Assembly: GCF_963675165.1 (NCBI RefSeq)
Contig: NC_087377.1
Coordinates: 842,501-906,500 of the forward strand
Length of the DNA stretch: 64,000 nucleotides
Direction: 5' to 3'
Source of the DNA: Halichondria panicea
Lineage: Eukaryota > Porifera > Demospongiae > Suberitida > Halichondriidae
Shown: positions 1 to 11,042 of the stretch, piece after piece
Numbering within the stretch: position 1 is the stretch's first letter
How the letters are laid out: each line of letters begins with the position of its first letter
The notes under the pieces: generated by a model
The model's input: the letters and a program-made list of their open reading frames with translations, nothing else
Database searches by the model: none
Told to the model about the DNA's origin: nothing
Position numbers and translations under genes: made by a program

Positions 1-39
1 ATCTAATGAAACAGTACCCACTATACAGAAATCACTCAC

Positions 40-1230
40 CCACATCACACTTTAGTTCCTCAACTAGGTATTTCACTAGTTGTATATGTCCCATCGAACA
101 AGTCTCGTGCAGTGGTGTTTGGCCCCACTTGTCCCTCACATCTGTGTGTGGTGATCCTCAATATACTCAATAATTAAGTGAGATATGTTATTATAGACTA
201 TAGACTCAAAATTGCGGAAAAATAAAACAAGCCTATACAAATAGAAATAGTTGGTCTTATTAATATTGGTATACAAAGTTTGAACGTGATACACGACTGT
301 GTGCGGAAGTTAGGTATGGGATTTCTAGTGGCGAGTTTAACTTCAGCCATGTACGTAAGTGTATAGTGGTCAAGATGGACCAAACATGTCATTGTACCAC
401 AACCACTTGTCGTACAGAGAAAGTAAAGGTAGCATAGGAAAGGGCATGCCTTGTTCTATTGGTGCACCAAATTCGAGCTTGATACACCACTGTTTGTGGA
501 AATTAGGTATGGGATTTCTAAAGCGCATACAGAAATGCCTGAGTCCTGTTACTATTATCCCTCACATCTGTTGTGGAACAAAGTTCAACTATCACATATA
601 TTTTAACAGATATTACTATGGCAACCGTATAGCAAATGTTTATGTATTTCAAACAAGTGTACGTACATTGCAAATAATTATTCGAAATTGAAATGTAACA
701 CTATTAAACTTTCCGCTGTATGCATGGTATGAAAACTTCACATACACAACGACTACTTACCAGTGCTACGACTACTACATCGCAAATAATTATTATACTA
801 CGCGAAATTACTGACACAATTGATATTGCTACACAGTACATGTATATAATTCAGATACCATAATGATATGGAGAAACAATTACAATACACAAATAATTAT
901 AATGACTACTTACCAGTGCTGCACCCGACCTCCTCTTTCAAGTACTGCACCACCTCTTTATCACCTCCCCCGCATGCCCAGTGAAGTGGAGTCATGTTGT
1001 GCACCCCATCACCTTTATCAGTATGAGCTCCATGAGTAACAAGTGTCTTCACAATCTCAAGGTAGCCCTTCCTGCAAGCCCTGTGTAATGGAGGCCGCTT
1101 ACCCGCCCACTCATCACTCCAGTAGAGCTGGTGGTTGGGGTCTGCCCCCTGTCCCAACAGGGACCTAACTTTGGTGACGTCATTATTGCGTACAGCCGAG
1201 TATAAGTCCTCGGCTAGTTTCTTTTGAGCA
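40..1230 (-). CDS. Ankyrin-repeat protein, partial (copy A, two exons)
   Basis: Two minus-strand exons join in frame: 1230-914 (317 nt) and 141-40 (102 nt). The first begins after an acceptor ending ttttgtacag and ends at a gtaagt donor; the second lies between a cacacacag acceptor and a gtgagt donor. The protein shows ankyrin repeats: PPLHRACRKGYLEIVKTLV, TPLHWACGGGDKEVVQYL and TPLHETCSMGHIQLVKYLV. Ankyrin repeats are protein-binding scaffolds, so no enzymatic role is implied. The first exon opens by codon phase and has no ATG, so 5' exons are missing or unrecognised. The 3' end runs off the left edge of the window; in copy B a third repeat exon follows. The kinase C-terminal exons lie just upstream on the same strand, but whether they share a transcript is not clear. 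Confidence 0.75.
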
Positions 1231-1740
1231 CTGTACAAAATAGATGGTTGGGGGGTCAGTCATACAGAGAATTACTTGATATGTGTATATAGTTTATACA
1301 AGTGACACCATGCACATATCCAGCTGTCACTTTGCTGTACAGTGTTCCACCTCTGATCATAGCCTGCTCTGACTCTACTAATGGAATGAGCCTCCCTCCA
1401 TGCAATCACAAGGTGCTACCATGAGTAGTAATTATAGTCTACATGTTCACTCACTCTGAATCTTGTTCAGTAGCCATTCAGAAGCTTTGTTCAAACTCTG
1501 TCAAATTCTCCCCTTGAATTGTTTCTCAGTAAGCAAAGTGCATGCCACATGCATGCACCCTCTTCTGTATTTCAAGGGCCCTTCCGGCCACAAAAACCCA
1601 CATTATTAATTGCAATTGCAAAAGCATAAAAATCCATTTATAATTGTACAGTCAATAGTGGAGTCATGTGATCCTACTACACACAACACTTATAATAACT
1701 TATAATAATACTAAACACACAGAAAAATAAATATTAAAAT

Positions 1741-1885
1741 TCAGCTAAAAGGAACTGCTCCAAATTGATCTACAGTTGTCATTGTCGTCGTAATCTTTGA
1801 ACTCTCTCCAAGGGGGGGTCCTCCAAACAAATTTCGTCTTGCATTGTCAGCAGTATTATGAGTGGGCGGGGTAGAGGAGCATTCG
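1741..1885 (-). pseudogene. Extra copy of the NAK-kinase C-terminal exon, truncated
   Basis: On the minus strand this stretch reads NLFGGPPLGESSKITTTM and ends DQFGAVPFS followed by TGA. It is a second copy of the terminal exon at 2445-2254 (offset 513). Its 5' part has been replaced by unrelated sequence at about 1885, so the exon lacks the acceptor and the first part seen in the other copies. DLFGxxPF-type motifs are typical of the C-termini of AAK1/BMP2K kinases. This is probably a leftover of tandem duplication rather than a used exon. Confidence 0.55.
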
Positions 1886-2253
1886 GAAGCTTTGTTCCAA
1901 CTCTGTCAAAATCGCCCCTTGTTTCTCGAACACACGTATCCTCTGGCTCTGTCACTAATTTCGCCCCTTTTATAAACATAATCATTGCTCAGATCCTCCC
2001 CTTTTTCAGAGGTGTCACATTCCCGCTCGGGATTTCAAAGCAAAGCTAATTAAGCACTACACAAATCCATTTATTTTTGACCTTCTTTCAACAAGATATT
2101 GCAATTGCATATGAAGTAAAAGCACTGAACATAAAAATCCATTTATAATAATTATAATTATGCACACAAACAATAGTGGAGTCATGTGATCCTACTACAC
2201 ACAAAACAACACTTATAATAATACTAAACACACGGAAAAATAAATATTAAAAT

Positions 2254-2445
2254 TCAGCTAAAAGGAACTGCTACAAATTGATCTACAGTTGTCATTGTCT
2301 TCGTAACCTTTGAACCCTCTCCAAAGGGGGGTGCTCTAAACAAATCTCGTCTTGCATTGTCAGCAGTTTTATGAGTGGGTGGGGTAGAGGAACGTTCGTC
2401 AAATGAAATGCTATCAAAGTCATCCGTAGGAAATGGACTGCCAGT
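2254..2445 (-). CDS. C-terminal exon of a NAK-family kinase (copy A)
   Basis: The minus-strand exon starts after acceptor cctcacag at 2445 and ends with TGA at 2254-2256. It encodes FPTDDFDSISFDERSS, then DLFRAPPFGEGSK, and ends DQFVAVPFS. Copy B (38,512-38,321) has the better-preserved DLFGAPPF and DQFGAVPF, close to the DxFGAxPF repeats in the C-terminal tails of AAK1/BMP2K that bind endocytic adaptors. Both motif glycines are changed here (to R and V), which fits relaxed selection. It lies downstream of the kinase C-lobe exons at 4937-4533. Intact transcription is doubtful because those exons are frame-broken. Confidence 0.55.
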   Translation of the reverse strand, partial: TGSPFPTDDFDSISFDERSSTPPTHKTADNARRDLFRAPPFGEGSKVTKTMTTVDQFVAVPFS

Positions 2446-2456
2446 CTGTGAGGTGT

Positions 2457-2665
2457 GTGTGTGTGTGAGGTGTGTGTCTGTGAGGGTGTGTGAGGTGTGT
2501 GTCTGTGTGGGGGTGAGTGTGTGTGTGTGGGGGGGGTGTGTGTGAGTGTGTGGGGGTGAGTGTGTGTGTGTGTGTGTGTGTCTGTGAGGGTGTGTGAGGT
2601 GTGTGTGTGTGTGTGGGGGTGAGTGTGTGTGTGTGTGTGTGTGGGGTGTGTGTGAGTGTGTGGGG

Positions 2666-2723
<58 letters not shown>

Positions 2724-2745
2724 GTGTGTGTGTGTGAGGGGTGGG
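2457..2745. repeat. (TG)n / GTGTGTGAGGG microsatellite
   Basis: About 290 bp of TG dinucleotides is interrupted by GAGGG/GGGGG blocks, directly upstream of the terminal kinase exon, so it forms part of that intron. Copy B has only about 60 bp of such sequence at the same place, so the tract has expanded or contracted since duplication. The long Thr/His-rich open frames here are translations of the repeat. Confidence 0.95.
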
Positions 2746-2863
2746 AGGTTCAATAAGCAGTATATAGAGTGGAGTGTGCATGTCTATTGTGGTCACCCTC
2801 TATAATACAGCCAGGTTTAATAAGGGACCCAGAGTCAGCCTCTGCTCAGCCTAGGGGCAAGTA

Positions 2864-3033
2864 CCGTATTACTAGAATATTAATTTTGGTGAAAAACTTT
2901 GCGAATGAGCAGAAAATTTGACCTTTTGCTATCTAACTATTGCGTTCTGGCAAGGATCGTGTATTTACTAGTAGGTTTTGCAATTTTAATGTAGCAAATT
3001 GATCAACCCTCGTAAAACATTCTAGTAATATGG
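2864..3033. mobile_element. 170-bp MITE with TA target duplication
   Basis: The terminal inverted repeats begin CCGTATTACTAGAAT on the left and end ATTCTAGTAATATGG on the right (one mismatch). Both ends are flanked by TA. Inside is short AT-rich non-coding sequence. TIRs plus a TA duplication point to the Tc1/mariner group; this is inferred from the ends only. Confidence 0.7.
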
Positions 3034-3063
3034 TAGCTAGTAGAAAGTCTATTAAGGAAAACA

Positions 3064-3065
<2 letters not shown>

Positions 3066-3104
<39 letters not shown>
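3066..3104. repeat. (CA)n microsatellite
   Basis: An uninterrupted CA tract of about 40 bp just left of a possible small minus-strand exon. Confidence 0.95.
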
Positions 3105-3105
<1 letters not shown>

Positions 3106-3129
3106 ACTCACCACTGTGGTCGTCTGATC

Positions 3130-3447
3130 CTATTCTTTGTGGAGTGAACGGGACATGACCAAAAGCCCACAGTCCACTGTCTTATAGAATCGTGCATTCT
3201 GATTGGTTTCAGGTTTGATACTCGATGGTTTCAGGTTTGATACTCGTTGTTGCCGTGGCGACTTAGACCCGTTACCTCTTCCGCGAGGTCGATCTCGAGA
3301 TGAAATGATTGTCGTGGTAACCGCTGTGGCAATAACCCTCGTAGCGTTGATGGTCACGGAGGGTTTTGATTGGCTGGTTGGTTTTTTAGCAACAGGACGA
3401 GTTTTTTTCGGAGAAGGGAGTGGACCAGGGGAACGCTGTGTGGACAT
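3130..3447 (-). CDS. Hypothetical basic Ser/Pro-rich reading frame
   Basis: An open minus-strand frame of 105 codons from ATG begins MSTQRSPGPLPSPKKTRPVA and contains a basic, glycine-containing stretch (SSRDRPRGRGNGSKSPRQQR). I recognise no family. Composition suggests a disordered linker, plausibly an internal exon of the kinase gene between its C-lobe and tail, but copy B lacks the segment and no splice sites are decisive. It may be a chance ORF. Confidence 0.25.
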   Translation of the reverse strand: MSTQRSPGPLPSPKKTRPVAKKPTSQSKPSVTINATRVIATAVTTTIISSRDRPRGRGNGSKSPRQQRVSNLKPSSIKPETNQNARFYKTVDCGLLVMSRSLHKE

Positions 3448-3487
3448 GTATAATTATATAAAATTTAAACACTCAAGGTCACCAATG

Positions 3488-4490
3488 TATAATCAATAAG
3501 CACCCTCTATAATACAGCCAGGTTAATGGGTCCCAAAGTCTCTCCATAGCATGTGTTTGGTCTCCATAGCATGTGTTTGGACCTAATGGGCCCCAAAGTC
3601 TCCATAGCATGTGTTTGGACCTGTGTTAGCAGGCCACCCTCTATAATACAGCCAGGTTAATGGGTCCCAATGTCTCTTCATAGCATGTATTTGGACCTAA
3701 TGGGCTCCATAGCATGTGTTTGGACCTGTGTTAGCAGGCCACCCTCTATAATACAGCCAGATTAATGGGTCCCAAAGTCTCCATAGCATGTGTTTGGACC
3801 TGTGTTAGCAGGCCACCCTCTATAATACAGCCAGGTTAATGGGCCCCAAAGTCTCCATAGCATGTATTTGGACCTGTGTTAGCAGGCCACCCTCTATAAT
3901 ACAGCCAGGTTAATGGGTCCCAAAGTCTCCATAGCATGTGTTTGTACCTGTGTTAGCAGGCCACCCTCTATAATACAGCCAGGTCCATAGCATGTATTTG
4001 GACCTGTGTTAGCAGGCCACCCACTATAATACAGCCACTGTTGGTCTGACTAGACAGACCACATTCACAAAATGCAAACCTTATTAGAGGAAACATAAGT
4101 CAACCACTTAGCTACAATGTACACAGTGGGACCACACATAAAGAGGAAATTTCGCCCCCTTCAGCCTTGTTTCCCAGTAAACATAATCATTGTTCAGATC
4201 CTCCCCCTTTTCAGAGAGGTGTCACATTCCACCCCTTTCACAGTAAACAAAGCAAGTTGATGGGCCCCAAAGTCTCCATAGCATGTGTTTGGACCTGTGT
4301 TAGCAGGCCACCCTCTATAATACAGCCAGGTTAATGGGCCCAAAGTCTCTATAGCATGTGTTTGGACCTGTGTTAGCAGACCACCCTCTATAATACAGAC
4401 AGGTTAATGGGCCCCAAAGTCAGCATAGCATGTGTTTGGACCTGTGTTAGCAGACCACCCTCTATAATACAGCCACTGTTGGTCTACCCA
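3488..4490. repeat. 74-bp minisatellite (CTATAATACAGCC array), copy A1
   Basis: Tandem units of about 74 bp each contain ctctataatacagcc, a ttaatgggtcccaaagt block, ccatagcatgtgtttggacc and tgtgttagcagg. Some units are shortened or have lost the middle. A spacer at 4040-4255 splits the array. The array lies in what would be kinase intron sequence and recurs at 8638-9413 and 38,620-39,005. Confidence 0.95.
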
Positions 4491-4532
4491 CCACTATACA
4501 TACACAGGGTATACTAATAGTAAGGTACTCAC

Positions 4533-4937
4533 AAAGACATTAGTGACATGGTTGGTGGTTCCTGTGATCCTGGACACCACCTCACACACTTGCCAGATAC
4601 TGGGACGCAGCTCAGGGTCAGAGGTCAACAGGTAGCCTACAAGGGAGGGGGAGAATACACGTACCATTAGAGCAATATACTTAAGACTGGCAGAATAAGC
4701 ATTATTATAATAGTCTTTAGGGAAATTTATACGTATACCCTGTGTGTGTGTGTGCGTGTGTATGTGTGTGTGTGTGTGTGGGCGTGGTCTCACCTATCAA
4801 GTTGTGCAGGTCTTGTGTGTAAGGAGAGTCTAAGGAGAGTCTTCAGGAATGCTGTACTGAGCACTGACTATGGCTAGAGGGTTGTCACCAAATGGAGTAT
4901 CCATGAAGCACAGCTTGAACAGTAGTACACCCAGTGC
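4533..4937 (-). pseudogene. NAK-family kinase C-lobe, frame-broken (copy A1)
   Basis: Two minus-strand exons, 4937-4794 and 4636-4533, encode the end of a Ser/Thr kinase domain of the AAK1/BMP2K/GAK group. The first reads ALGVLLFKLCFMDTPFGDNP then AQYSIPEDS; the second reads YLLTSDPELRPSIWQVCEVV. These match the alpha-F to alpha-I region of NAK kinases, which regulate clathrin adaptors. The first exon has an 11-bp direct duplication (aaggagagtct twice at 4821-4842) that introduces TAG and shifts the frame; copy B has one copy. Without it the exons join in phase across a 157-bp intron containing a TG tract. No N-lobe or catalytic-loop exon is visible in copy A, so this is a fragmentary pseudogene. 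Confidence 0.75.
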
Positions 4938-6044
4938 CTGTGTGTGGGTGGGTGTGTCTTGTGTGAGGGTGTGAGGGTGTGATGATATGGGTATTATTAG
5001 ATTCGTCTCATTGAGAGCTTAAGCCTACCACCACTCATCCCCCCACATTCCACAGTCTTGATGACTAGACAGCCCACATTCACTTCAATTAAAATGCAAA
5101 CCATATTAGAGAAAACATAAGTCACCCACTTAGCTACAGTGTACATAGTGGGACCACACATAAAAGAGGATATTTCGCCCCTTTCAGCCTTATTTTTCAG
5201 TAAACATAATCATTGCTCAGATCCTCCCCTTTTCAGAGAGGTGTCACATTCCACCCAAAGCAATTTGGTAGAATGTCATTGAAAGGTCATAATTAGTGAA
5301 AGGTCACCTCCAATAGTACTGCCACATGTCGTACATGCATGGATAAACAATTACACCATACTGTAGTTTAAAATACCACGACAAATGAAATCTCTGAGCC
5401 CATGCCAACTCAGCTAGCGTATGGTTGCTCAATATTGACCTCCCTCCACCAATAAGGTCTAACACAAGGGCAAGCAATACTATCAGGAAATATGAACAAA
5501 ACAATGAACCTCGTGATTATTATCAGTAGCCTACAACAGGTGCCGTCTCTACAAAGCATCTCCTCTCACCTCCATCCTTTCATGCATTCATCCATTCTTA
5601 TCCTATAGCACAGCCACTGGACTGGCACATGCTGGCAGCAGATCACATTCACGCTGAGTAGGTAATGGCATATGCTAGGCCTCGTCATAGATAGTGGTAT
5701 GGCCTCATCAACCTCATCTTCAGTGCGGCCTGAGATCGAGGCTAAAAGATCCCCTTCCTCCCACGTTTGTGACTTGTTGCAGTTTGCGTGTCGTGCACAG
5801 AGTCATGGAGTATGTTCTCAATCTGAATCAAAATCAATGGAAATAATTATAATTATGTGAGCATGCTTTGTAATTTTGAATAACCGTGATTTCAATGGAT
5901 TGTACAGGCCTTGAAATACAAAAATACGCTCGCAAAAATAGCATTAATCATCATTTATTTCTAGCTCTACGGTATCATCAACTATTGGATAGAGCTATTG
6001 GATGATACTTTATACTCTAAAATGAGTATAATAAATTATGTAAC
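4938..6044. other. Non-coding interval in copy A
   Basis: No supportable exon is seen. It holds a short GTGTGAGGG tract (about 4940-4985), a dispersed sequence containing aaacataatcattgctcagatcctcccc that occurs elsewhere in copies A and B, and AT-rich sequence. The interval is repeated at 9861-10,967 and, with small changes, at 39,400-40,390. Confidence 0.6.
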
Positions 6045-8637
6045 CGAATAGCCGCGGTTGACGCTTTGAAGCGTCAATACGTGAATAGCTGGTAGCCGCG
6101 GTTGACGCTTTGAAGCGTCAACCGCACATTACTCTACTCTTAATTAATTTGTGGTGAGCTACAACCTTCCAGAGCTCCACAGCTTTGCAAGGCTTCTCTC
6201 GAAGGTCAACAGAAGCCGTACTGAGTCCGATCACCATAGGTTAGCAATCAAAAATTTGCTGAAATTTTCATGTGAAATTTGTATTTAAATATCAATCTCA
6301 AAAGTGAACATACATTATAATAAATACAATTACAATTAATTCTATAGTACAACAATGACTAAGAGGCCTCTGCACACAGGGGATGAGGTACTCCTAGGTA
6401 TCCTGGATAGTAGTCACAGTGAGTAGACCTTCTCAGACCCATAAGATGGTGGTGGTTCCATGGCAGATAGCAGTGACGATAGTTTCACAGACCTGCATGA
6501 GGAAGAAGGAGTATTACCAACCAAGCAGATCACCTCTAGAATCAATGGTTTTTACACACAAGTAGCACAGAACCTGACAAACACCAGCCAACAAGCCAGC
6601 CATAAAGAATTGAATTTTAAATGTAACCTTTGGGGTGGTGCCTAAAAGATCAAAAGATTATCATGCAATCAATACACACACTAAATTGAATAATAACATT
6701 CAGCCACATAATTATAATTGAATTGCTATAACAGACAGCAGACTAAAAATTGGGTAGATACATGTAACACAGCACTAACTCACAAGCCAACAAACCTAAA
6801 GAAGTATACTGAGAACAGCCATACACAAAGTACAGTACATATCATACAAGGGTGACAAAAAATAATTATGAATCATGCAACCTTAGACATAATTATGTAT
6901 AGGCTCCCACAAGCAAACTTACATGCAATGGCACTCATAGGCACATATAAAGCAATTGTGATCCTACAACAAACTGGGAGTTCATAAAAGATTCAACTTT
7001 GGGCACAGAAGAATTACAATGCATATCACAGGCAAACACACAAGCCAACTAATCACACAAGCCAACTAATGACAAATTATGACCTAATCCTAGCTGGGGA
7101 GCATAACACAACCAACAAGCCTATTATGTTGGGAATAAAATGTCCTTACACAAGTAAACAGTACACTCATAAGCCCAACAAGCCTTTGCTTTCCCCTGAA
7201 AAGGTCAGAACATTATTATGCAATCAACCACCATACATGTACACAGTGAGCCTAATGAGTAGTGAGCCTAATTGAGTAGTGGCCTAATTGAATTGTAACC
7301 TTGGAAGCAAGCAGAAACTTCACACAAGCCTAGGCATAAGAATTAACTTTGGCAGCACTGATAATATGTAAATTGTTAGCACATATAAAGTATCATGCCA
7401 CAGGAACACACAGGGGGCACACACGGCACGGGTGGGCACGCACACACACACACACGCACGCACACACGCGGGCATCAATAGTGAATACACATTCAGCTAT
7501 TAACAGAATACATTGTGGATGAGACCAACAGATAGCTAAGCATAACACCTTTACATTGCAACACTGCTGAACTGCTGAGCGTACATATATAGGCTTCTGT
7601 ATTTTAAACTCGGGCTTCAACACACTGCTGGAGCAAGTATACTTTACAAGCTACGTAGGTAAGCGTATAGTATTATCAGCTATATAGCTAATAATCATAC
7701 ACACACAAAGCTTACCTCTAAAGTAATCTCTCGCTCTGTCCTTGGCTGGTTGACTCTTCGACTGTTCAGATAGAACTACAAGGTAGCTTGAAGAGAATTG
7801 TTACTGTTACTAAGGGGTGCATCTTTCTTTGCCACACTGAAACAAATAAATTGAATATCAAACACTGTACACTACACTCTAAAAACAGGCTCTAAACTAA
7901 CTCAGCTTCTACACAAGTATACTTTACACACTCATAAGCTATCTAGGCAAGTGCATAAGCATATTAAATCAGCTCAGAGGCTTCTGAAGGCTTTATACTA
8001 GCTACATAATGCTTGCTATATACACACACAAAGCTTACCTCTGAAGTGATCCCTTGCTCTGGCCCTTGGCTGGTTGACTGTTTCGTTGGAAACTAGGAGA
8101 TCCTGACACAGTAACTACTGTAGACTACTTTGCTAAGAAGTTGAATAAAGAAAACTGTCACTGTTTCCAAGTTATGCATCTTTCTTTGCTAGAGGCCAAT
8201 GCTGAAAAAGAGAAAATAATTTGAATATCAAACGTTGTAGACTACACTCTAAAAACAGGCTCTAAACTCACGAAGCTACTCTTCCAGTATATTTCACACA
8301 CTCAGAGGCTATCTAGGTAGGTGGACAAGCATATTACATCAGCTCAAAAGGCTTCTAAAGGCTGAACTAGGAAAATGATGATCGCTATACACACACAGAG
8401 CTTACTTGTGAAATGATCCTTCGCTGGGGCCTTGGCTGGTATACTCCTCCGTTCAAAACTTAGAGATCCTGGCAGAGTAGCTATTCTAGACTAGTTTGCA
8501 ACAAAGTTGCCTGCAGAAAACTACTACTGCTTCTTAGCTACGCATCTTTCTTTGCTAAGAGCTGATAATGAAAGTAATTTAAAATTAATTAGATTTTGGT
8601 TCCGCGGTGGGCGGTACTACGTATGAAATCATAACCT
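6045..8637. other. 2.6 kb insertion between the two direct copies
   Basis: This block has no counterpart in copy B, where the flanks are contiguous at about 40,384. It opens with two near-identical segments (6050-6078 and about 6091-6122) that each hold ttgacgct/agcgtcaa inverted arms around TTGA. A 61-codon plus-strand ORF at 6460-6645 starts MADSSDDSFTDLHEEEG and resembles an acidic transposase-type N-terminus, but I recognise no family. The right part has three exon-like repeats (7711-8570). I see no clear terminal inverted repeats for the whole block. Confidence 0.6.
7711..8570 (-). repeat. Three tandem exon-like repeats of about 325-365 bp
   Basis: Three blocks each read on the minus strand as gcaaagaaagatgc..., a CAACCAGCCAAGG-like core, GATTACTTT/GATCACTTC/GATCATTTC and then a gtaag-type donor. 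The donors lie at about 7711, 8034 and 8401. The encoded tails (for example AKDRARDYFRG, RARARDHFRG and KAPAKDHFTS) resemble KASSKDHFEG in the exon at 51,853-52,100. The repeats look like amplified copies of one small exon with its intron; small indels change frame between units. Confidence 0.5.
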
Positions 8638-9413
8638 CTATAATACAGCCAGGTTAATGGGTCCCAATGTCTCTTCATAGCATGTATTTGGACCTAATGG
8701 GCTCCATAGCATGTGTTTGGACCTGTGTTAGCAGGCCACCCTCTATAATACAGCCAGATTAATGGGTCCCAAAGTCTCCATAGCATGTGTTTGGACCTGT
8801 GTTAGCAGGCCACCCTCTATAATACAGCCAGGTTAATGGGTCCCAAAGTCTCCATAGCATGTGTTTGTACCTGTGTTAGCAGGCCACCCTCTATAATACA
8901 GCCAGGTCCATAGCATGTATTTGGACCTGTGTTAGCAGGCCACCCACTATAATACAGCCACTGTTGGTCTGACTAGACAGACCACATTCACAAAATGCAA
9001 ACCTTATTAGAGGAAACATAAGTCAACCACTTAGCTACAATGTACACAGTGGGACCACACATAAAGAGGAAATTTCGCCCCCTTCAGCCTTGTTTCCCAG
9101 TAAACATAATCATTGTTCAGATCCTCCCCCTTTTCAGAGAGGTGTCACATTCCACCCCTTTCACAGTAAACAAAGCAAGTTGATGGGCCCCAAAGTCTCC
9201 ATAGCATGTGTTTGGACCTGTGTTAGCAGGCCACCCTCTATAATACAGCCAGGTTAATGGGCCCAAAGTCTCTATAGCATGTGTTTGGACCTGTGTTAGC
9301 AGACCACCCTCTATAATACAGACAGGTTAATGGGCCCCAAAGTCAGCATAGCATGTGTTTGGACCTGTGTTAGCAGACCACCCTCTATAATACAGCCACT
9401 GTTGGTCTACCCA
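8638..9413. repeat. 74-bp minisatellite, copy A2
   Basis: The same units in the same order as 3641-4490, less one unit. It begins directly at the junction with the 6045-8637 insertion. Confidence 0.95.
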
Positions 9414-9455
9414 CCACTATACATACACAGGGTATACTAATAGTAAGGTACTCAC

Positions 9456-9860
9456 AAAGACATTAGTGACATGGTTGGTGGTTCCTGTGATCCTGGACAC
9501 CACCTCACACACTTGCCAGATACTGGGACGCAGCTCAGGGTCAGAGGTCAACAGGTAGCCTACAAGGGAGGGGGAGAATACACGTACCATTAGAGCAATA
9601 TACTTAAGACTGGCAGAATAAGCATTATTATAATAGTCTTTAGGGAAATTTATACGTATACCCTGTGTGTGTGTGTGCGTGTGTATGTGTGTGTGTGTGT
9701 GTGGGCGTGGTCTCACCTATCAAGTTGTGCAGGTCTTGTGTGTAAGGAGAGTCTAAGGAGAGTCTTCAGGAATGCTGTACTGAGCACTGACTATGGCTAG
9801 AGGGTTGTCACCAAATGGAGTATCCATGAAGCACAGCTTGAACAGTAGTACACCCAGTGC
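9456..9860 (-). pseudogene. NAK-family kinase C-lobe, frame-broken (copy A2)
   Basis: Exact duplicate of the fragment at 4533-4937 (exons 9860-9717 and 9559-9456), including the 11-bp duplication that breaks the frame. The shared lesion shows that the break preceded the local duplication, or that both are the same allele represented twice. Confidence 0.75.
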
Positions 9861-11042
9861 CTGTGTGTGGGTGGGTGTGTCTTGTGTGAGGGTGTGAGGG
9901 TGTGATGATATGGGTATTATTAGATTCGTCTCATTGAGAGCTTAAGCCTACCACCACTCATCCCCCCACATTCCACAGTCTTGATGACTAGACAGCCCAC
10001 ATTCACTTCAATTAAAATGCAAACCATATTAGAGAAAACATAAGTCACCCACTTAGCTACAGTGTACATAGTGGGACCACACATAAAAGAGGATATTTCG
10101 CCCCTTTCAGCCTTATTTTTCAGTAAACATAATCATTGCTCAGATCCTCCCCTTTTCAGAGAGGTGTCACATTCCACCCAAAGCAATTTGGTAGAATGTC
10201 ATTGAAAGGTCATAATTAGTGAAAGGTCACCTCCAATAGTACTGCCACATGTCGTACATGCATGGATAAACAATTACACCATACTGTAGTTTAAAATACC
10301 ACGACAAATGAAATCTCTGAGCCCATGCCAACTCAGCTAGCGTATGGTTGCTCAATATTGACCTCCCTCCACCAATAAGGTCTAACACAAGGGCAAGCAA
10401 TACTATCAGGAAATATGAACAAAACAATGAACCTCGTGATTATTATCAGTAGCCTACAACAGGTGCCGTCTCTACAAAGCATCTCCTCTCACCTCCATCC
10501 TTTCATGCATTCATCCATTCTTATCCTATAGCACAGCCACTGGACTGGCACATGCTGGCAGCAGATCACATTCACGCTGAGTAGGTAATGGCATATGCTA
10601 GGCCTCGTCATAGATAGTGGTATGGCCTCATCAACCTCATCTTCAGTGCGGCCTGAGATCGAGGCTAAAAGATCCCCTTCCTCCCACGTTTGTGACTTGT
10701 TGCAGTTTGCGTGTCGTGCACAGAGTCATGGAGTATGTTCTCAATCTGAATCAAAATCAATGGAAATAATTATAATTATGTGAGCATGCTTTGTAATTTT
10801 GAATAACCGTGATTTCAATGGATTGTACAGGCCTTGAAATACAAAAATACGCTCGCAAAAATAGCATTAATCATCATTTATTTCTAGCTCTACGGTATCA
10901 TCAACTATTGGATAGAGCTATTGGATGATACTTTATACTCTAAAATGAGTATAATAAATTATGTAACTAGTGAAGGGAGGGGGGCAACACATTGAGAGGC
11001 ATTATCACCTAATCATGATTATACAGTATAGGTAGTTGTCAC

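Larger units (their letters stand above)
1..2450. repeat. Segmental duplication, copy A left part
   Basis: This stretch is repeated with small changes at about 36,460-38,520. The match covers ankyrin exons, the intron between them, the 3' flank and the C-terminal kinase exon. Much of 170-900 is almost base-for-base the same as 36,600-37,360, so the duplication is recent or the two copies are homogenised. Within it, 1640-1760 and 2140-2270 are also similar (offset 513), which gives copy A two versions of the kinase C-terminal exon. Confidence 0.85.
3641..6044. repeat. Direct duplication, first copy
   Basis: This 2.4 kb is repeated at 8638-10,967. I saw no difference between them except that the second copy lacks one 74-bp minisatellite unit (first copy about 3812-3886). 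Offsets are 4997 before and 4923 after that point. The match stops abruptly at taac (6041-6044 and 10,964-10,967); only the second copy continues into the sequence found in copy B. Confidence 0.9.
8638..10967. repeat. Direct duplication, second copy
   Basis: Second copy of 3641-6044. Its right end runs into the 5' kinase exons (11,043-11,365), matching the arrangement in copy B, so this copy carries the ancestral right junction and the first copy carries the insertion. Confidence 0.9.

Noticed and set aside
359-691. 110-codon plus-strand ORF, partly repeated at 36,809-37,057
   Set aside because: Opposite strand within the ankyrin intron; the two copies diverge by frameshift and show no protein features.
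2254-2796. 180-codon His/Thr-rich ORF
   Set aside because: Most of it is translation of the TG microsatellite; only the last 63 codons correspond to a spliced exon.
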